From assembly GCA_028753945.1 (NCBI GenBank), contig JAPNXP010000014.1, positions 3,968,001 to 4,032,000 of the forward strand: 64,000 nt of DNA, in the 5' to 3' direction. Positions within the stretch are counted from its first letter, which is position 1, and each line of letters begins with the position of its first letter. This document shows positions 33,254 to 46,439 of the stretch, piece by piece. Both the position numbers and the translations under genes were made by a program. This stretch comes from Hexactinellida sp. DTS-2022. Its lineage: Eukaryota > Porifera > Hexactinellida. Under the pieces are notes generated by a model. That model was not told the origin of the DNA. It made no database searches and was given only the letters and a program-made list of their open reading frames with translations.

Positions 33254-34383
33254 CCGGGGCGGCATTAGGGGGGGCGAGTAGGGCGACCGCCCGGGGCGCC
33301 AGTCCTTGGGGGGCGCTTAAGGCCCATTGTCGGCGCCATATGCGCCGAGCCCGAAGGAAAATTAGGGCGCTTTAGCCCCACCTGGTTTGTTGCGATCTCA
33401 TAAAGCTAGCACACCTCAACAATGTATGAGCTGATTGAGTTGCTGGTAGCCTGGTACTATCAAGATTTTACAAAGTTCGGCGCGTGGTTGCCACAAAATA
33501 TACAAAATTTCCTTTGCGACTATTGTTTTAGGAGGTTATAACCAGTGTGGAAACAGCTCGGATGTTAACAGCAAACAGCAATTTATGCTGTTAACAACAA
33601 TTTTTCAGGGCTTTTCACGAGTCATTTGATTGACTCAGACTCGCGTGTCACCATGAATCATCGAGTGAAATGACTCGGTGACTAGAGTTGAAAAGATCGT
33701 GATTCATGAAAAGCCCTGCAATTTTTAATCATTCATATTCTCGATTATAAAGAGAAGTAACTTTCAAATTTATTGTCACAAAAGTGTTGAAAGAATAATG
33801 TCATGTATGTGAAAAAAGTATGGGGAAGATATTACTTCAGAATTACACGCGGGGTGGCTGTCCCGAAATTCCGCGGGCTTTGCGGCCCTAAATCTTTGTT
33901 GCAGGACATTGGCTCGCAACAAACCCACAACAACCTGCACAATATGTACTACTCAACGACTGGGACAGTCAGGTAAGCCAATGACCAATTAACACACCAC
34001 ATTGTTAAACTCTATTGATTTACCCTTATTTTACTTTAATTTTAGTATCTTAGTTTATAACTTCTTACAATTTGAACTCGGCCCGTGGGGGCCGCGAACA
34101 ATTTTTACTTAGAATTTCGGCCCGTGTGTAACACTGGATTACATATGCTACAGCAAGGTGTTCAAATATCCTTAACAGCTATTAACAAGCTGTTATTAGC
34201 AAATATGAGCCGTTATAACAACAAATACGAGCTATTAACAGCTACACACTAGCTTCTAAGAGCAAATAAGCGTTGTAAACAGTGTGGTAGAATAGAAACT
34301 TAGAAAGATTGAAATTCCCTTCATAGGGCGCGCGCAGAAAGTTGTCCTCGCCCGGGGCGACAATTTGGCTAAGGCCGGCCCTG
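33254..34383. mobile_element. Non-autonomous hAT, 1.1 kb, with a nested MITE
   Basis: Ends CCGGGGCGGCATTAG and, reverse-complemented, CAGGGCCGGCCTTAG (12 of 15). Perfect 8-bp duplication GTCACTCG at 33246-33253 and 34384-34391. The right end resembles that of the ZMYM1-type hAT at 21885-24933 (CAGGGCCGG), which may have mobilised it. No gene; AGCTRTTAACA motifs recur near 33560-33600 and 34180-34250. Confidence 0.88.
33606..33718. mobile_element. 113-bp hAT-type MITE nested in 33254-34383
   Basis: Ends CAGGGCTTTTCACGA and, reverse-complemented, CAGGGCTTTTCATGA. Perfect 8-bp duplication CAATTTTT on both sides. Confidence 0.92.
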
Positions 34384-34572
34384 GTCACTCGTATAGAATA
34401 CAGACTAATCGAAAAAAATCAAAAAATCAATACATATAAAATATAATAGGAAAAGTCCCATTAGGCGTATAAATCAGATAAAAACAATGATCATAAAGGC
34501 GACTTCAAATTTTGGATGAAAACTTGATTGATCATGGCCATTTATGAGATAAAACTATTAAATACATAATTA

Positions 34573-35749
<1,177 letters not shown>

Positions 35750-35832
35750 GGTTTTGTCGTACACGAGTTCTATTCAGTTTATAGTCGTGAGCCACGACTA
35801 TAAACTGAATATAACTCGTGTACGACAAAACC
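35750..35832. repeat. Long near-perfect hairpin
   Basis: Arms of about 40 bp, starting GGTTTTGTCGTACACGAGTT and running to TTATAGTCGTG, are inverted around a 3-base centre (AGC) with one mismatch. It is either a tiny fold-back MITE or a structured RNA if transcribed. Confidence 0.88.
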
Positions 35833-35867
35833 GTGACGACTCGTGACTCAATAATATATTCCTAGTT

Positions 35868-36360
35868 ATGTATAATGACTCTACTCTGAATTTGAACTCT
35901 ATACTGGCTTATTTCTTGACTAGCAATATTTCATATAAAAGCACTTATATAGATTTTCTAATGGTAAATGGAATTAGAAAGCTAAAGAAGCTACTTTGGA
36001 ACCATGATGTTCAATTACTTTATCGGAAGAAATCAGTGGAGCAGAGTCATGAAAATTTAGTTGCAGCTTTCCAAGATTCCATAACAAACTCCATGACCGC
36101 ATGCTCCAATCTCAGCAAAGAGATTCCACCCATTTTGGTTTGGAGATAATGTAATCATTCCTTATAAAGACCATATGGATGACTTCGCTAGGACATCAGA
36201 ACTTGATTGGAGTAGTAATTGAGGTAGAGAATGACAACTATATCATTGGGAGACGAGAAGGAATATTGAACAATGAGTATAGTCGAAATCAATTCGAGTT
36301 GTGTTCTACCAATTTTATCCACCCTGATATTGTCCCTTCTAGCTCAATTTCTTAAAGAGC
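35868..36360 (+). pseudogene. C-terminal fragment of a KRBA2/Ginger-like integrase
   Basis: Across frames the plus strand reads GDNVIIPYKDHMDDFARTSE, LIGVVIEVENDNYIIG, GILNNEYSRNQFELC and STNFIHPDIVP. This resembles the tail of KRBA2-like integrases (the GDNV...RNQF.LC pattern). The open frame 35868-36149 in front (KKSVEQSHENLVAAF) may be the linker before it. The integrase core is missing. Opposite strand to the 0-3.9 kb element and clearly a different copy. Confidence 0.6.
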
Positions 36361-36583
36361 AGCAATGATAAATGTAACGTTTGGTATCGTATGCGAGCGG
36401 TATGCAGATATAAATTTTGTAAATCCCTCGATGTCCTTATAAGATTTTATCTCGTCTTTGCAATACTAAGTGAAACAAGGGACAAAGATGTTTCAACAGG
36501 GCTTAACGTTATAGTATATTCCAAATTAACAATAAAACAACTTCTAATTTCTGTCCAATAATTAGATAATAGACAGTACATTA

Positions 36584-36611
36584 CACAGTGGCTTAACACC
36601 AGGAAATAGAG
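36584..36611 (+). repeat. Left RSS-like terminus of Transib copy 2 (10-bp spacer)
   Basis: Heptamer CACAGTG at 36584-36590, spacer GCTTAACACC, block AGGAAATAGA from 36601, then a run of A. Confidence 0.82.
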
Positions 36612-37329
36612 AAAAAAGTCATGATCATATTTTGACTTGTTTTAATTGCTAATTATTCTAAACTGTTTAAATAGCACACAGTTAAAATTTGAAGTCAATT
36701 GAGTACCTATAAGTCTCATAAATCGAAACCAAAGATTTCTAAAATTCAATAACATTTTGTGGTTACGAATATTTCTTAAATAAGCACTATGTAAAATAGC
36801 TCATCAAAGTTTAGCCAAGCATGTTATTCTTATGAAAACTTGTACAGTAGATAATTCAAGCTTTCTGAATCAGAATATTTGATTATCTCGACTGAAAATT
36901 GAAAAGATTTTTCTGAAATAACATTTTTTAACTCAACTGGTCTAAAGAACAGTTTATTTTTTCAAAAAAATATTCCGAGTGTTCGGGAAAAAAATAGTCA
37001 GAGATAGACAAGCCAATATTAATACATGTTCATGACCAATGTCATCACTAGTTAAATACAAAAAAACTGGCCCCCGAAACAGTGCGCAAGACAATAATTA
37101 TAGCCACATTCCATTCTCGTATTTCGGTTGCTATGTAAATACCATATACTAAGTATTGCTGTCATGTAATTAAATACACCATAAATTTATCACCAATCAA
37201 CCACTGATGTGGTTTGTCTTGTATTTATATACATAGTTCTAACTACATTTTAACACAAATACTTAATCATTTAATCAAGCATTTATTTGTTGTTCCACTC
37301 ATGGCTAAATTTTAACTGTTCCCAAAACC

Positions 37330-38306
37330 CGGCTTGATCTGGCAAAAATCTTGAAGAGCAATGATTATAATATCGACGAAACAATTTCAGATCTTGGACA
37401 TCTTGATTTAGATGAAGTTAAGAAAGATTGTTTGCATGCTACTCTCCGCAGAATACGTGATAATGTCAGAAAAGCTAAAAATACTTTAAATAGTTTGGAT
37501 GGTGATTGGTGGAATTCAGAAATTTCTCTGGAGCCTCAAACGACAAAATTATCAATTTCTCTTCCTGATATTACTAATACAGTTGAAAAATCTCTACACC
37601 ATAGGAAGAATATAGATTAGCTTTCCCTGAAACAACAACGATCACGCCTCTCAAGTGTACTAGAAGCATTATTATAGAGTTACTTTCAAAAATTGAAAAC
37701 ACCTCAAAAGTAAAGATAGCTACCCTTGCATTGCAAATATTATCTAACGAGGAAAACAACAAAAAGGTTTCTCAAATATCCAAATCAATTGTCTCTGACA
37801 ATTTCAGCGGCCGCTTTGGGAATCTTGTAAAGAAAGAGCTTGAAGTCGACAAGGGATTATTCCTTATAGATTTATTGGAAATCGGAAAGAGGAAATATAC
37901 ACAATTGCGCCAGCATTTGTTAACTAGCGATATTCATTTTCCAGCATTTCAAAGAGTAGCTGAGCATAGAAATGCGATAATAATACGTCCTGTAATTCAA
38001 CTCTACCCAAATCCTACATCTCCTATCGGCGTAAGTGTACCATACGCACAGTATGTCCAACATACCTTTTCAAGAATATTACAAACCATTGCCTCTCCTC
38101 CCAAAGAAGATTTTCCATTGATTTATAGAATCGCAGACGGCTTAGATGGTTCTGGGAGCCATACTGTATATAACCAACTGAGCACAAACACAGAAACAAA
38201 ATGTTTAATACTTTATTGTTTCAAACCTATTCAAATCACGTCTTGCTCCGGAAAATTATTGTGGAAAAACAACTCCCCTAATTCTCCATTTTACCAAAGA
38301 CTTTAG
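37330..38306 (+). pseudogene. Truncated RAG1-like/Transib transposase of copy 2
   Basis: The coding sense runs from about 37330 (LAKILKSNDYNIDETISDLG) through a stop at 37618-37620. After at least one frame change it continues as KKELEVDKGLFLIDLLEIGK and RKYTQLRQHL. It then reads YRIADGLDGSGSHTVYNQ, with the D1 Asp in the same place as in the 26808 frame, and NNSPNSPF before ending at 38306. Sequence between the two copies is well diverged outside these blocks (LLDLLEIGRRKYT versus LIDLLEIGKRKYT), so they are different subfamilies. The D2 and Glu blocks are deleted. Confidence 0.85.
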
Positions 38307-38698
38307 ATTTCTCAAGTATCATATAGCACAAATAGATTACATATATGTAATTGTGATCACGCTAAAAATTTTGTAAAGAATAAAAAATTATGCAAATAAT
38401 AAAATAACACAAATTTTAGGATGACGTCATAACTGGCAAATTAGAACCCATACGAAAATTTTGAAATTGTCAAAAGTTTCTAAATATCCGAAAACCTATA
38501 TGTAAATAATACACAGTATTAAGCTAACTCCAAAGAATTAGCAGATTTGAGAATTCTAAAAAAATTGTGAAATCATCATGACGTCATAACAGACAAAGTA
38601 TGTGCTGTATCTAAATTTCGATATGATCAATCAGTTTCTAAACATCGATAACCCATATGCAAATAATACATTATATTATGCTAAAGTGCACACATATA

Positions 38699-38734
38699 TC
38701 TATTCCCTACCAACTGCGATTTTAAGCCACTGTG
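38699..38734 (-). repeat. Right RSS-like terminus of Transib copy 2 (19-bp spacer)
   Basis: On the minus strand: heptamer CACAGTG (38734-38728), a 19-bp spacer starting GCTTAAAATC, then AGGGAATAGA. Confidence 0.82.
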
Positions 38735-38739
38735 CATTA

Positions 38740-39161
38740 ATCGTTACCATACTACATTAACTGATATAATTCCTACAATACGTAGGTACCTTATAATTTT
38801 ACTAATGTTAATTAATGAATCAATAACAAATTTACTATCAAATTTACAATAATTAGTGTGCTTCTTAAAGTGAAAAATTAGACAATAGTCGTATGCCATA
38901 AAATGCACGAATATGAAATCTGGGCGGCCGTAAAGAGCAATCTAACCAAACAGTAGTGATATAATTTAAAATTTGAAGAGGAGATAGAGAATTTCTTGGA
39001 GAAATGCACCTCGAACCCGATTTCTGAATTTCATCGTTGTCCTGCAGATAGATCGAAATTTGCGTTCTGGTCCAATGACTCTTTCATAATTCGAATTACA
39101 AAGTGAATTCTTATAATTTGAATACTAATTAAAAGATATTTAAGATTTAATGTAATTTGAA
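38740..39161. other. No gene seen
   Basis: AT-rich intron sequence without recognisable features. Confidence 0.45.
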
Positions 39162-39163
39162 TA

Positions 39164-39349
39164 CAGTGGAGCCTCCCATAACGGACACTCCAAATAGCGG
39201 ACAACCTCTAAATAACGGACAACCCTCGTGGCACGGATTTATTTAATTAGCATATGTCTAATAGAAAAGCAACTTCTAATAGCGGACAACCTCTAAATAA
39301 CGAATAACGGTTCCGGTCCCACGGTGTCCGTTGTTCAGAGGCTCTACTG
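39164..39349. mobile_element. TA-type (Tigger/pogo-like) MITE, copy 1
   Basis: Ends CAGTGGAGCCTC and, reverse-complemented, CAGTAGAGCCTC, each flanked by TA. Internal GCGGACAACCTCTAAATAAC is repeated. Same family as 39916-40084, in opposite orientation. Confidence 0.92.
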
Positions 39350-39351
39350 TA

Positions 39352-39913
39352 TTCACATTATATTTATATATATTACAATACTATTGAAAAGGTTTGGTAA
39401 ACCAAAAATTGGGCGAGGCCTGTGCCATTCAAAGACTCCCATCCCGTCTGAGGGGCTAAATAAATTAAATTATAATAATAGATACTAGGGTTGTCCCAGT
39501 ATAGATTAGCAGCTAGCATTTAAACGTATAACTTAGTGTCTCTGTCTGTTGTTAAGTGTGCATTAAAGCACGTCTGCCTAGCAACACTCCCCGGCCAAAA
39601 TTTTTGAACAACAGATATCATTATACAAACAGTAAGGGTTTTTAGCATCAATATAAAGTTTGTAGATCCTTCTACATGGATATTTATATAAAACAATATA
39701 TTTAGCATGATAAAATAACAAAGTTTTGAAAATTGAATCTTGACAGAGATGATAAACTCATTACCTATATAATCAGCTAATTAAATAATTCATTTCGGAT
39801 ATTAATGAGGCATTAGAATATACAAATTATGATTTCAGATTTGAATGAACGGGGCCAAATTATTCTAGATGCTAAATTTCTAATCATACGATTATTTTCT
39901 ATTGAAATAGATA
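39352..39913. other. Spacer between two inverted MITE copies; no gene seen
   Basis: AT-rich; an open frame at 39520-39708 has no motif. Confidence 0.4.
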
Positions 39914-39915
39914 TA

Positions 39916-40084
39916 CAGTAGAGCCTCTGAACAACGGACACCTTGGGATCGGAACCGTTGTCCGTTATTTAGAGGTTGCTTTTCTATTAGACATATGCTA
40001 AATAAATAAATCCGTGCCACGAGGGTTGTCCGTTATTAAGAGGTTGTCCGCTATTTGGAGTGTCCGTTATGGGAGGCTCCACTG
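39916..40084. mobile_element. TA-type (Tigger/pogo-like) MITE, copy 2, inverted
   Basis: Begins CAGTAGAGCCTCTGAACAAC, ends with the inverse of CAGTGGAGCCTCCC, TA on both sides. It is the inverted counterpart of 39164-39349. Confidence 0.92.
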
Positions 40085-40092
40085 TATTCCAA

Positions 40093-40170
40093 TTTGTGCC
40101 ACTTGTCCCACAAGTGGCACGTGACAGGGACACTATGCCACTTAACGGATATTAGCTGAAAATGACTTAA
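40093..40170. repeat. Dispersed repeat containing GTGCCACTTGTCCCA, copy 2
   Basis: Matches 3247-3320; the shared tail continues into ATGACTTAAAATCA. Family unknown. Confidence 0.6.
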
Positions 40171-40180
40171 AATCAACAAT

Positions 40181-40603
40181 GTTTAAAACTAAGAAATATA
40201 GCAATTTATGTCATTTCAGGGCTGCATAACGGCATTTTTCTCTGTTGGGTAGTAATTAGTGCGGGACTAGCAGGTTCCACTGTATATAAATACAACATAA
40301 ATTTAAAGAGGAATGTACTTTAAATAAAGCGAGGGTAGCAGGGAAAGGTACAGATTGTAAGAACACGAGTAGTGCGGACGAGAAGCTTATGGCGAGAAAG
40401 TGCGGTAGATAAAATATGATGCAGGCGGTGGAGTCGAAACAAATTCAAAACGAACAATAAGATTGGTTAACAGAAATCCCTGGAAAATTGTTAAATGCAC
40501 TATTATTTGGACAGTTTACTAAAAAATGTTTCCACAATTCAACTACAAATCTAGCTCAACAGTCTAAATACAGTGGTGATTAATTCAGTTTAGAAACAAA
40601 ATT
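40181..40603. other. No gene seen
   Basis: Unassigned sequence upstream of the P-element relic; it could contain its lost 5' part. Confidence 0.35.
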
Positions 40604-42540
40604 ATGTCCATTAAGACTCATCTCATTTCTCCAGCTTGTTATATTTATCTTCAGAGTCTAGAATGTATTACTCTACCAAATCTCCATACATTAGACAAGT
40701 TGTATTCTTCCTTCGGATTGAAAGTGATTTTTGCACTTATCTCACCCAGACTACATCTTGCTTTAGTTCTGAGGGAAAATGTAATCATTCAAATGGAAGA
40801 AATCCATGTTAAATCTAATATTGGATATTAACGGGGGAAAATATTTGCACCAAATTTGAACCCTGAGGATCCGACGAGAACTGTATTCGCGATTATGATG
40901 TCTAGTTTGCATAGGGAATGGTCTTGTTTACTTGTTTGTTACCATGTGCATCTATCTCAGCTAAAAAATCTTTCCCACTATCAAATCTTGTATAATCGAT
41001 ATTGAGCATTGTGGTATAAAGGTCCAAATAATTTCTACCGATAACTACCCATTGAATGTAAACTTGTTGAAATTGTTTTCTCTTAGTGGAAAGCTGTAAA
41101 CTAGAGTACCCCACCCTTTTGATGAAAATATACCTCTCTTCCTTACCATTTTATTTTGTCCATATATTGAAAAGTATACGCAATAATTAGTTAAATGAGA
41201 ATTTTTTTGATAAAACAATTCGCTATCCAAATTTTGAACATATTGAGATTGATAGATGCAGTTAAACCCTTAGTGTCCATTCTGCTTCCTTTCAAAATGT
41301 ACGCCTCTCTACAAATATGAAAGATACAGTTTCGCAAAACTAGCCCCTCACTTGACTGTAAACTTGTTTTCCTTCTAGTTTAGAGAGGAAAAATGTCAAA
41401 TTGTTTTTGAAGATTGTTAGCGTCCTTACACTATCTGCTCTTAAAATCCAAAATGAAAAGTCGTTGTCCGGAGTATCGTAACAATACATCTACTTTCGTA
41501 AGTATCCTTCAATCTCTTTAGAAAATATTCAATATTAATACGCCGTTGAAAGGGACCAGTTTAAACGATAGCCTTTCAAGACCCTTGATCTTAAACGATG
41601 AACGATTTATTTTTGACACATATAGTATTTTGGCTAGATGCTTGGCAGGATTTACCTGACAAAACGGGTAAATTGAGTAAGCAAACGTATACTAGTTTTA
41701 GACACGCAGGTACTGCCTTACCACTTAACTAACCATCTAATTGAATATTGTGGCTTTCTTACGTATTATCATCCTTTTTGCAAACTGACCCGTTGGAACA
41801 CCATTTTGGACTATACCGTATGATGACGGGTTCGAATTACCAACTAATTATCTTCATATTCCTGAAACCGAGAGTCGTTTTAAACTTTCTAGTATACTAA
41901 ACATGTTTGCAGACCAACAACAAGAAGACTCTTTCCAATCGAATCAGACATTTGTAAAGTCTTTTTCTTCCCCCTCTGAAACATCTAGTGATGATGAAAT
42001 AGTTGTAATGCCTTTTCTTGACGAAATTGGCGATCTATCATCCATTGAATGCTCTCAACAAATCCTTCAGTCGTTTCTTTTATCGCAGGTTATACGGTCC
42101 ATAAGTTCTTAAAAAGATCTCAGGAATGCCATGTGTTATGTGTACACTGATAATTTAACTTATGATAAATAATTTGTTTTTGATGTTGAATCACATACTG
42201 AGTTTAAGCTTTTACAATTAACAGATCGTGGCGGACTTAAGTATCCGTCCGAGTCTGTTCTTACTTCAGTTATAAATTTATGGAAGATATTGAATGCAAT
42301 AGAAAACAATAATCAGCTGTTGACTTTGCTTGTAGACGGTCACTCTAGAAGGTTATTAGTAGAACTCACCTAGATATACATGGAAAATGATGATGATATT
42401 GCTATCTGGGAACCAAATTGTAGTAATTGCGATGAGTACAGATGGAGTATTTTGAGCAAGTTAATATTTACAGGTGCAAATGATTTTCTTTCCAATAAAA
42501 TAAAAACTACAACTCCTCTGTGCTTCAAATAGGTATCGAT
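40604..42540 (+). pseudogene. P-element/THAP9-like transposase relic
   Basis: Plus-strand blocks in several frames give, in order: SPACYIYLQSLECITLPNLH and TLDKLYSSFGL; QMEEIHVKSNIGY, the conserved Asp-Glu-Ile-His block near the first catalytic residue; GKIFAPNLNPEDPTRTVFAI then SSLHREWSCLLV; much later DAWQDLPDKTGKLSKQTY, FLQTDPLEHHFGLYRMMTGS and ESRFKLSSILNMFADQQQED (ORF from 41903); and a C-terminal RGGLKYPSESVLTSVINLW. The order is that of THAP9/P-type transposases, with QTDPLEHHFG the typical late motif. The N-terminal THAP finger was not found. Many stops and frame changes; dead. Confidence 0.78.
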
Positions 42541-42684
42541 AAACTTAAATTGAAATAATTTTTAAGAATTATTGTTACCATTTCATAATATATATTGTTG
42601 TTAGCAGTTAATTTCTTTATATTTGTATCTTAGATTTCGCGATATAAAGTATACTAATTGTCAAGTGATGTGAATGTGAATTTG

Positions 42685-42728
42685 AGAGAGAGAGAGAGAG
42701 GGGGGGGGGGGGGGGGGGGGGCGGGGGA
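42685..42728. repeat. (GA)n followed by poly(G)
   Basis: A GA microsatellite runs straight into more than 20 G residues. The homopolymer length may be unreliable in the assembly. Confidence 0.95.
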
Positions 42729-42729
42729 G

Positions 42730-43352
42730 TTCCAAGGATATACTAGGTTGGGGAATATTTGACTTGAGATGCACTTAAGTGCTTTTATATTCACTCCCAA
42801 AAGATTATTATATTCCTAAATCCATCTATTGCCGCATCCATGGTACATCTACTGTTAGGCCTTAAATAAAGTAGGCTATGGCTATTCAAATCTCTTAATT
42901 GAACGAATGAACTCGCTATCTTTTAATTACTGTACTAAATAATTTATGAAGTGGAGATGGTATACATTAAAAGAAAATTATAACAGTGAAACGATACATT
43001 CGATCTGAGATAGTCAAGAAGCAAAGCAAATTACGATAATATAAGTATAACAGATGCAAATGTGATTAATGGAATTCAATACATACTACATCATAAATAC
43101 TCACTTAGTAATTCATATTACTATATATTGTTAAGAATCCATTGCAGATAAAAGTGGGGAAATATACACAATAAGATTGGTATAAGCTAATTGGAAAACA
43201 ACAAGCTCTTGATTGTAGGAAGCGATCTCTCAACACAACAATTACGATGTAATTCGACACGTGTATTGAAACTATAACTTAATAAATTGCCTCCTAAAGA
43301 AATCCTGGTCCTGGTTCCGCCGGCCCGGTAAAATTTATGTCCCGTCGATCAC
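42730..43352. other. No gene seen
   Basis: AT-rich, nothing recognised. Confidence 0.4.
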
Positions 43353-43354
43353 TA

Positions 43355-43514
43355 CAGTCGAAATCGGTTTTTTTTGCCCCCCAAATGCACGACAAAAGGA
43401 GGCAAAAAAACCCGATTGAAAACACATTAAGATATCCCATTTTTGCACGACAAAAGGAGGCAAAAAAACCCAATAAGCAAAAAAACCCGTGGCAAAAAAA
43501 CCCGATTTCGACTG
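43355..43514. mobile_element. TA-type MITE with CAGTCGAAATCGG ends, variant core
   Basis: Perfect inverse ends CAGTCGAAATCGG flanked by TA. The interior repeats GGCAAAAAAACCC and CACGACAAAAGGAGGC. A relative with a different core is at 58728-58916. Confidence 0.9.
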
Positions 43515-43650
43515 TACTACTACTTGATATTAATTTGAATTTATCTATCTAATAAATATAATTTCAATTAGATGATTCATAAGATCAGAGAAAAGTCTAA
43601 TGATCTTGACCAATTTTGATAAAGGTACAACAAAATATATAAATGGGGTC

Positions 43651-44347
43651 GTGACCTTCGTTATATAAGGCCTTACTACCACTCCGAACCATGGATTACT
43701 TAAAGGCCATTGATTATAAGCTGACATATCTTTATCTCAATAGCTAATATTGTGAGACCTGAGAATTGCATTATAATTGTATAGGAAATTAGAAACATTA
43801 TAAGAGACACACATAACAACCCTTTAGAATTGAGTTATATCACCATTTGATTACGTAATCGCTATTTTTCGTGGGAATTATCGTGTTTTTATAGCCAGTA
43901 TTTAACATAGTTAAACGCGTTATAATTGTTCAAAATTGGAACATGAGGATGTCCATAACTAGGTGAATGAAATATATCGAAATTATAAATGGAATGTTGA
44001 CACATTCCTCGGTTGACAGTGAAATGTATATTTCCTAAATGAGCCATAACTCAAAGACTATCTATTTTATGTAAACTATGCTATTACTAATCTATCCGCA
44101 ATTGGTAACTTTCTATTCATTGATAATACATTATCTAGGCCTAACTTCAATAACCTTTGAGATAATGAGTATATTACCATATAAACAATTAAGTGCTAAT
44201 TATCTCATTATCTCAAAAGATATTTCTCAGGTCTGTAAATACTAGCTATTGAGATAAAGATATGTCAGCCAATAATCAATGGTCTTTAAGTAATCCATGG
44301 TCCAGCAAAATCTACTCAGTATAAGGCCTTATATAACGAAGGTCACG
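43651..44347. mobile_element. Palindromic non-autonomous element (GTGACCTTCGTTATATAAGG)
   Basis: Left end GTGACCTTCGTTATATAAGG and its inverse at 44328-44346; the arms continue to match (CCATGGATTACTTAAA, CTGACATATCTTTATCTCAA). Flanks ATGGGGTC repeat perfectly at 43643-43650 and 44348-44355. A related copy lies at about 54965-55850. Confidence 0.87.
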
Positions 44348-44355
44348 ATGGGGTC

Positions 44356-45777
44356 TATTGTCTTATTGATTTCCGTAAAATCGAAATTACCAGAGATTAA
44401 AACATTGTTCACGTATAGTTCCAAACGGTCCACAAAATATTAAGGTTCATACTATGGGTGTGAGTAGGCTCAAGGGCTCGCAGGCAGTGGAGGAATTGTT
44501 AGAATATATTTAAAATTGAAATTGTTGTAAATTGCTACTAGATCGCTATTTTATATAAAGTTTTCGCTTAATTGGCAACACTGCTTATTGGGATAAAAGG
44601 CCTGAAACAAATCGTCAAACCAATTGGTGAATTTTTAGACTCAAAGTCAATTGACTCTTCCATTGGAAGCACGGAAGCGATAAATTCATCCCGATTTTAA
44701 ATCAGGGCTATTATCAAATTTCCTGATTCTAATTTGACTTTTGTCCAAAATGTTTGCTGAGTAAATTGGAATTTAGTTTGAAATAATCGATCACTCAAAG
44801 CTTGTAGTGGAACGAATACTTCCTTTCAATATGCAATAATAATTTGTTCTTGGTAAATGTTCACTGTATTGTCGAATTAATTAATTGTAAGTTAATTTTT
44901 CATCTGAATATACTTAATCCATATCCATTGTAATATTAATCCATATAGCACCTCTGATTGAATCATGCTTGTACTTAGAGTGATACTTCACGTGTAATTA
45001 ATTCGTAAATAGCATTTTAACAAATTTTATGGAAATTAATGTGTGTAAATAAATATTCAGATGATGTCTTGATTAAAATATTTAAAGCCTTACGAGTTTT
45101 AGTAAAGTACGCCTGTCGATTGATAGTTATGTGATACAAATACATTTCAAAGGTTTATTTGTTCCGATAATGACGACTTTCTTCGATTGCTCAAACACGC
45201 CACTGTTAAATGAGATGGCTGTCTAAGATGTTGCGCGCATAATTTCCACTTTAGGCTAAAATTTGTTACCGCTATTCGTAGACCACTATTAGCTTGTTTC
45301 CAGGAAAAGATTTCTCAATGAAGTTATGAAGCTTTGATAGTAGTATCTCATTCCTGATGTCAGATCAGTTGTATCACAATATATTTCCAAATGGATAGCT
45401 TTCCCTCCCATTAATCATGTTACCATATTTAAAATGCTCTCCCACTTTGTATCAGCTTGTAGTATTTTCACAAATAGCATCTCGTGTGTATTTACTTCAC
45501 TCATCATACATATTCCATCAGAAAGGATTCCTTATCAGGAAGTGTAGATTCATCCAGTTGTAATGGAAATTAAGTTTTTTGAAGCATTCTTATTAGTTAT
45601 ACCCTATATCTTGACCCATTTCTTCAATTCTTGGGACGGTATTATTGGGAATTAGCATATTCAAAATAAACATAGAATCATTGTATCAGCTATTATATAC
45701 GGCTGTATACCTTGTGCTATTATATAACATTGTAGAATGCAACTATTCCATCATCCGTTTTCATTGAACTCTCTCAC
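44356..45777. other. No gene seen
   Basis: AT-rich intron sequence; no protein motif or confident repeat. Confidence 0.4.
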
Positions 45778-45851
45778 TAGTGTTGTAAGGTCGGAAAATT
45801 TCCTAGGAAATTTCCATAGAAAACAAAAATTTTGGAAATTTTACAACACTA
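45778..45851. mobile_element. 74-bp TAGTGTTGTAA MITE
   Basis: Ends TAGTGTTGTAAG and its inverse TTTACAACACTA. Flanks TCTCTCAC and CTTCTCAC match at 6 of 8. Possibly a tiny hAT MITE. Confidence 0.65.
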
Positions 45852-46430
45852 CTTCTCACTGTTGCTCTCAACATGTTCTTAACTTGAAATTTATCGTGCA
45901 GACCTTTAATATTGTTTATTTAGGCATTATTTTTTACCAATAGTTGGCTCTGCAGATGATCCTGATTTCTTGAAGGTTTTTCATAACTTCATTAGAGAGT
46001 GTGTAGGCACAGTAGACGTATTGGAAAGTGTTCCTCTTATGGAGACTCGATAAATCCACAATTACATATTCCAAAGAATACTGACGTATTTTCCTCTTTT
46101 GTATCATTATTATGGATAATATAAACATATTTTGAATAATATATCAAACTATTAAATTGTATAATTTTACATATCTTGTAAATAATCCCCCCCCCCCAAG
46201 GAGGGTGACATTGCTCCCGGTGGGATCAACTGATGAGAACGCTTGTAGTAGACTCATCATAACATTTTATACAAATGGGGTCAATATGTCGATGTGAAGT
46301 CGGGTCTCTTAACCGATGATGAACAGGAATTGGGAAATATTGTTGCTCCTAAATCCCATAGAAACATGTGTTTGATCATTGTATTCGTATAATAAAAATA
46401 TGTATTGATACTTAAGTGTCACTAGTGATT
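45852..46430. other. No gene seen
   Basis: AT-rich with a poly(C) run at 46188. It flanks the MULE relic and may include its lost end. Confidence 0.4.
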
Positions 46431-46439
46431 TATCATAAG

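Larger units (their letters stand above)
36584..38739 (+). mobile_element. RAG1-like/Transib transposon, second copy, internally deleted
   Basis: The element spans 36584-38734, followed by its duplication. Ends are CACAGTGGCTTAA and its exact inverse. A perfect 5-bp duplication CATTA lies at 36579-36583 and 38735-38739. Behind the heptamer, block AGGAAATAGA starts after 10 bp (left) and AGGGAATAGA after 19 bp (right), the same geometry as the 26235 copy. The coding part stops after the D1 region, so about 1 kb including D2 and the catalytic Glu is gone. The 3' segment carries two ATGACGTCATAAC-led copies of a subterminal unit also seen once at 29060-29150. Confidence 0.93.
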
